Made by a program: the position numbers and the translations under genes
Part shown: in pieces, positions 60,366-64,000 of the stretch
Numbering within the stretch: the first letter of the stretch is position 1
Layout: every line of letters begins with the position of its first letter
Notes under the pieces: generated by a model
Databases searched by the model: none
What the model was told of the DNA's origin: nothing
What the model saw: the letters and a program-made list of their open reading frames with translations, nothing else
Assembly (NCBI RefSeq): GCF_018812025.1
Contig: NC_063051.1
Span: forward strand, 5,085,896-5,149,895
DNA: 64,000 nucleotides
Reading direction: 5' to 3'
DNA from: Megalobrama amblycephala
Lineage: Eukaryota > Chordata > Actinopteri > Cypriniformes > Xenocyprididae

Positions 60366-60521
60366 CAGGGGTGTCCAGTCCTGCTTCTGGAGGGCCACTG
60401 TCCCGCAGTTCAGCTAATCAAGGTCTTAGGTACTAGAAACTTCCAGACAGATGTGTCGTGGCAAGGTGGAGCTAAACTCTGCAGGACAGTGGCCCTCCAG
60501 GACTGAGTTTGGACACCCCTG
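60366..60521. mobile_element. Foldback MITE with ends CAGGGGTGTCC
   Basis: CAGGGGTGTCCAGTCCTG at left, CAGGACTGAGTTTGGACACC then CCTG at right; inner blocks GGAGGGCCACTGTCC / GGACAGTGGCCCTCC are exact inverses. 156 bp. An hAT-like family I recall from fish; flanking duplication unclear. Confidence 0.7.
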
Positions 60522-60639
60522 TCGTAGTAAAGCACAACTTGCTGTTCATATCAGCCTTCAGTTTTAACCCGCTGAATGATGTTCTATAATTCGCAATTCT
60601 GACTTGAATTGTGAGATACAAAGATTACTAAAGATTGTG

Positions 60640-60836
60640 CCAATCGCTCTTTTCCGTGCAATTAAAACGAATGGAAACTGAATCTTTTAAGCTTTTACCG
60701 ATCTTTTATATGACTGAATCTTTTATATGACTCAGGAATAACTTCTTCTTTTTTTCTTTTTTTTCCAGAGAGTGATTTCTTTATTTTTACAGTAGTAGCC
60801 ATGCATGTGTAATATCTCAGCAAAATTAATAACAGT
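60640..60836. repeat. Dispersed repeat, copy of 62665-62840
   Basis: Shares TGAATCTTTTAAGCTTTT, AGTGATTTCTTTATTT, GTAGCCATGCATGTGTAATA and TCTCAGCAAAAT with the region directly after the CAG-rich element near 62.7 kb. Same orientation, 2 kb apart. Confidence 0.65.
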
Positions 60837-61648
60837 TAAAAAAAAAAAAAAAAAGCTGAGTGTTAATCAACATCTAGTCAAAAATTTGCATTATTCAACA
60901 TTGAATCCAGCATGATTTTATTCATTCAACAGTTTAGATAGCGACACAATGTCAACCGAAATTTTAATTGGGGTTTCATCTTGTGATCAAATGTTAACTC
61001 TTTGTGTTTTACAGTTATGCATTGTTACAATTATGCATCTTTAATGACACAGGTATGATGAAGAAGTGACATGATGGTCAATGTTTGGTTATGGTGCAAT
61101 ACAGACCCCCGTTGCTTGTGTTATTGTACATATCATAACTAAGGGCTGCAGGAACATTTCTCAACGTGTCCAGCCCACCAAACAGCCCTATTGACTAAAT
61201 TGTTTGATCCACAACAGCGAGAGGAGAAGCAAGAACAGAAAAACACAGGAATTGAAGCATCAATACAAACACACATGCCTTTTTTTCTTTTAAATGGCTG
61301 CATGGTTGACTGCACACTCATCTTTTATGACTTCTCATTTGGAGGCTGTGACAGCCCACTGGTATTAATTAAAAAGAGAGGGAGATCTGTACCGCTCAGC
61401 TTTGACCCATGACAGACATTGCTCCCAATTAGGTGCTCTCTTTCCGCAAAGGCTTTTTGGCAACGTGGTTTTCGGAGTGATGATTTTAGGTTGTAAATGA
61501 TAGCACAGCTGTGGTTATGACTCTAGTTTATTCCTAACATGATGCAGTGCTGTGGACTCTCTTGAAACATCTTATACTGTAACCCAATAAAGTCTCACTA
61601 AGTTTTTTCATATTAAATATTTTGTTCCAAACAGAATATTGCGTGACT

Positions 61649-61930
61649 ATAGAAGCTTGTTTCAGTAAAAAAATAAAAAGGCAATTTTTTAGCTCACAAT
61701 TCTGCCCTTTTTTCTTGGAATTGCGAGTTTATATCTCACAATTTGGTCTTTTTTCTCAGAATTGCAACTTTATATCTCAGTTCTGAGAAAAAGAATTTCA
61801 AGTTATAAACTAGCAATTAAAAAAAGGCAATTGTGATCATTTTCCTTGAGTTTATAACTCGCAATTAGGACTTTTTAACTCACATTTGGGAGCATATTTC
61901 TTGTAATTTGGACTTAATTTCTCTCAATTC
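61649..61930. mobile_element. Truncated MITE of the GAAGCTTGTTTC family
   Basis: Left end CTATAGAAGCTTGTTTCAGT, then the characteristic CACAATTCTGNCNTTTTTTCT and TTGCGAGTTTATATCTCACA blocks. No right end; the sequence stops where a CACTGTAAAA MITE begins. Confidence 0.65.
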
Positions 61931-61931
61931 T

Positions 61932-62173
61932 ACACTGTAAAAAAGAACTGTTGGTTTAACTTAAAAAAAGTAAGTTACCTGGCTACCTTAAAATTTTGAG
62001 TCCATTGAAAATAAAAATTTGAGTTAATACAATTGGTTTAATCAGTGTATTGGCGATTGGTTTAATCAACATAAACGCAAAATATTATGTTATCTGAACC
62101 ACATTAATTATCTAAGTTGATTTGATAAAAGAGAAATGTTGTGATAAGTCATGAAAATATTTTTTTACAGTGT
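61932..62173. mobile_element. MITE with ends ACACTGTAAAAAA
   Basis: ACACTGTAAAAAAGAACTG at left, ATTTTTTTACAGTGT at right, with TA at both edges. 242 bp; interior rich in GGTTTAAT and AGTTGATTT motifs. Non-coding. Confidence 0.75.
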
Positions 62174-62190
62174 ATGTTTATAAATACAAA

Positions 62191-62639
62191 GTTCTGGCGT
62201 GAAACTCTAATGGGCAGGCTAATAACTCCTTAACTCAACCTGCTAATAACCACATTATTCTCTATAGGTCACAAATGATTGATTCCTGCTGTATTAGTAG
62301 CCAATGAGCTGCATGCTTAATCTTTAAATACATGAGTTAGCATTTGCTTAGCAGCGCAGCATGCTACAGAGACTCTCCACCTTCCCCAGCTCCACCTGTA
62401 TAGATCTGCTACGGGTTATTCACGTACGCTATATTGTCCAGCAGCAGCATGTCTCACTTGCTCACAGCAGTGTGTCGTGTATGTATTGGCAGTAGCAAGT
62501 CCTGTACTTGCTCTGCAGCAGCAGCAGCAATAATCAACAGCAGCAGCAGCGTAGCAAATCTATTCCGCCAAGACCAAACATATATACATTGTAATACCCA
62601 TTACCATACCAAACACTCCGAGAGTTGTCATGACAGAAC
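62191..62639. mobile_element. CAG-rich element with GTTCTG ends (uninterrupted copy)
   Basis: GTTCTGGCGTGAAAC at left, GTTGTCATGACAGAAC at right, 449 bp. Colinear with 10561-12445 minus its Tc1 insertion. CAG tracts at 62439-62449, 62514-62529 and 62537-62551; the last two are split by an ATAATCAA interruption. Confidence 0.75.
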
Positions 62640-62664
62640 TCGCAATGACTTTTTTATAAAGATA

Positions 62665-62840
62665 ATCGCTTTCTGTGCAATCATAATGAACGAAAACTGA
62701 ATCTTTCAAGCTTTTATTGATCTTATATATGACTGAATCTGAGTCAGGAATAACTATTTTTTTCCCAGTGAGTGATTTCTTTATTTCACCGTAGCCATGC
62801 ATGTATGATATCTCAGCAAAATGAATAAGAGTTTTACTCC
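62665..62840. repeat. Dispersed repeat, copy of 60640-60836
   Basis: See the matching blocks listed for 60640-60836. It follows the CAG-rich element by about 25 bp. An open minus-strand frame across it (62889-62560) belongs to repeat sequence and has no known domain. Confidence 0.6.
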
Positions 62841-64000
62841 ATGTGAAAGCCAAATAGTACAGAAATAATTTGTTCACCACCCACTCCATACAGCATTTTC
62901 TGACTCCTCAGATCCGGACCAGAAGACGTAGACTCAAGTAATGAAATAATAAAAATACACTGTTTTCCAAAGTATTCTCTTTGGGTGGACTGTTCCTCCT
63001 GGGGAACAAAATAAATAAATAGGCTCAGACTCCCAATAAGCAAAGCCACATAAAATGTCTGTTGAGTCCTTTAGATATGAAATATCTGCTGTGCCTTTTT
63101 GAGTGTTGCAGCTGTCAATATCAATCTTATCTCTGCACAGTCTGAGCTTGTTTAGTGTCTGTGTTTGGTTCTTTTGGCAGATAGAAGAATTTTCCTCTTG
63201 ACTGAGCATGTTCGCAACACTCAAAAACCCAGCGCCAGCTATTCAATCCATTGCATCCCACTTCATTTTGAGATAAAACAATCTCTGAACCAGGGGTGTC
63301 ACTAGACCCTTTTTACTAAAATACTTCAGCAATATGTCATTTAGTTAAATACAGCTGTACCCCGGTAAAATATTACTGATAACAAATCCTTGTCTGATGG
63401 TGGAGGTTAACGTATACTGACCTGATAATCATTTTGCTTGGTAATATTTCAGAAATATACATGTGTGTTTACTATCAGCTCAGAATCAGAACCAGCAGTG
63501 ATGCCACATTCGTAAATGAATCACTATTGATCTTAATCAGGGTTGGGCAACTCTGGCACTCAAGATCTGGTTATCTCTCACTAAACTGATTATCAGAGAG
63601 TAGTGGGTCTATTCCTTTAATAACTGAGGATAACCACTATTCATTTTTCACTATTTAAATATTGTCAACACACTGTGCAAATGAACAGCTTGCCCTTTCC
63701 AGTGTCTTTTTTTCTGGATTGGTACAAAGTAACTGTCAAAAATAAGTGTACAGTATTCTACATATCTGCTTTTTGACACATGCTTATTAATAGCATGTGT
63801 ATCATCACTAGGGATTCTGAATTTCCTAAGGGGATCTTTAAAACTGGATCATATCCCAAGAGACCCCTGCTAGCCTGCATCTGACAGCTAAAAGATCACT
63901 ACATTTATATGCTCAACAACAAATCATATGCACATAGAAGCCAGAAAGGCAAGACCTTAATGCAAACTAGCACTTTGAATTCATCTCCTTATCCTGCTCT

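Larger units (their letters stand above)
54861..64000. other. Upstream intergenic region
   Basis: No host gene found on either strand. Mobile elements occupy 56048-56914, 57789-58694, 59347-59706, 60366-60521, 60640-60836 and 61649-62840. The stretches 54900-55900, 58700-59340, 59720-60360, 60850-61640 and 62850-64000 hold no feature I can name. Confidence 0.7.

Noticed and set aside
62560..63224. Overlapping minus-strand open frames
   Set aside because: They cross a dispersed repeat also present at 60640-60836 and the CAG-rich element; no domain similarity recognised.
1..64000. CRISPR array, bacterial operon or phage-like system
   Set aside because: No regularly spaced direct repeats, no ribosome-binding sites and no compact coding clusters; the intron-exon structure and repeats are vertebrate.

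Overview
The window is vertebrate nuclear DNA, AT-rich, with long introns and dense DNA-transposon debris. The repeat families (TTAA-flanked elements beginning AGGNNTAGTTCACCC, hAT-like elements with 8-bp duplications, Tc1-like elements, tRNA-derived SINEs) are of the kind I associate with cyprinid fish (carp, goldfish, zebrafish and relatives). There is no operon structure, CRISPR array or prokaryotic feature.

One gene dominates, on the minus strand: the 5' half of a contactin, the GPI-anchored neuronal adhesion protein family with 6 Ig and 4 fibronectin-III domains. I could follow 13 coding exons from the signal-peptide start codon at 44834 down to the end of Ig6 at 317. All junctions are GT-AG and the frame stays open for 601 codons. 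A probable non-coding first exon and promoter lie near 54.40-54.86 kb. The fibronectin-III and GPI-signal exons must lie to the left of position 1. From remembered human sequences the protein is closest to the CNTN3/CNTN4/CNTN6 subgroup, probably CNTN3-like. Each Ig domain is split over two exons and every domain border is a phase-1 intron, as expected for an intact contactin gene.

Layout from right to left (the gene's direction): 54.9-64 kb is upstream intergenic DNA full of transposons; 54.4-54.86 kb holds the CpG-rich promoter and exon 1; 44.9-54.4 kb is intron 1; 44.8-44.9 kb is exon 2, carrying the start codon; 20.1-42.0 kb encodes Ig1 and Ig2; 14.7-16.7 kb Ig3; 8.4-10.2 kb Ig4; 7.6-8.0 kb Ig5; 0.3-4.3 kb Ig6.

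No second host gene was found. The most interesting non-coding structure is the layering of mobile elements. There is a four-deep nest at 10.3-12.7 kb, a three-deep nest at 37.0-39.0 kb, and a large palindrome at 17.6-20.0 kb whose two arms act as filled and empty sites for a TTAA insertion. Two hAT-like elements have perfect 8-bp target duplications. The contactin 5' leader also contains several short upstream ORFs, one ending 2 nt before the main start codon. I saw no evidence of a wholly new biological system.
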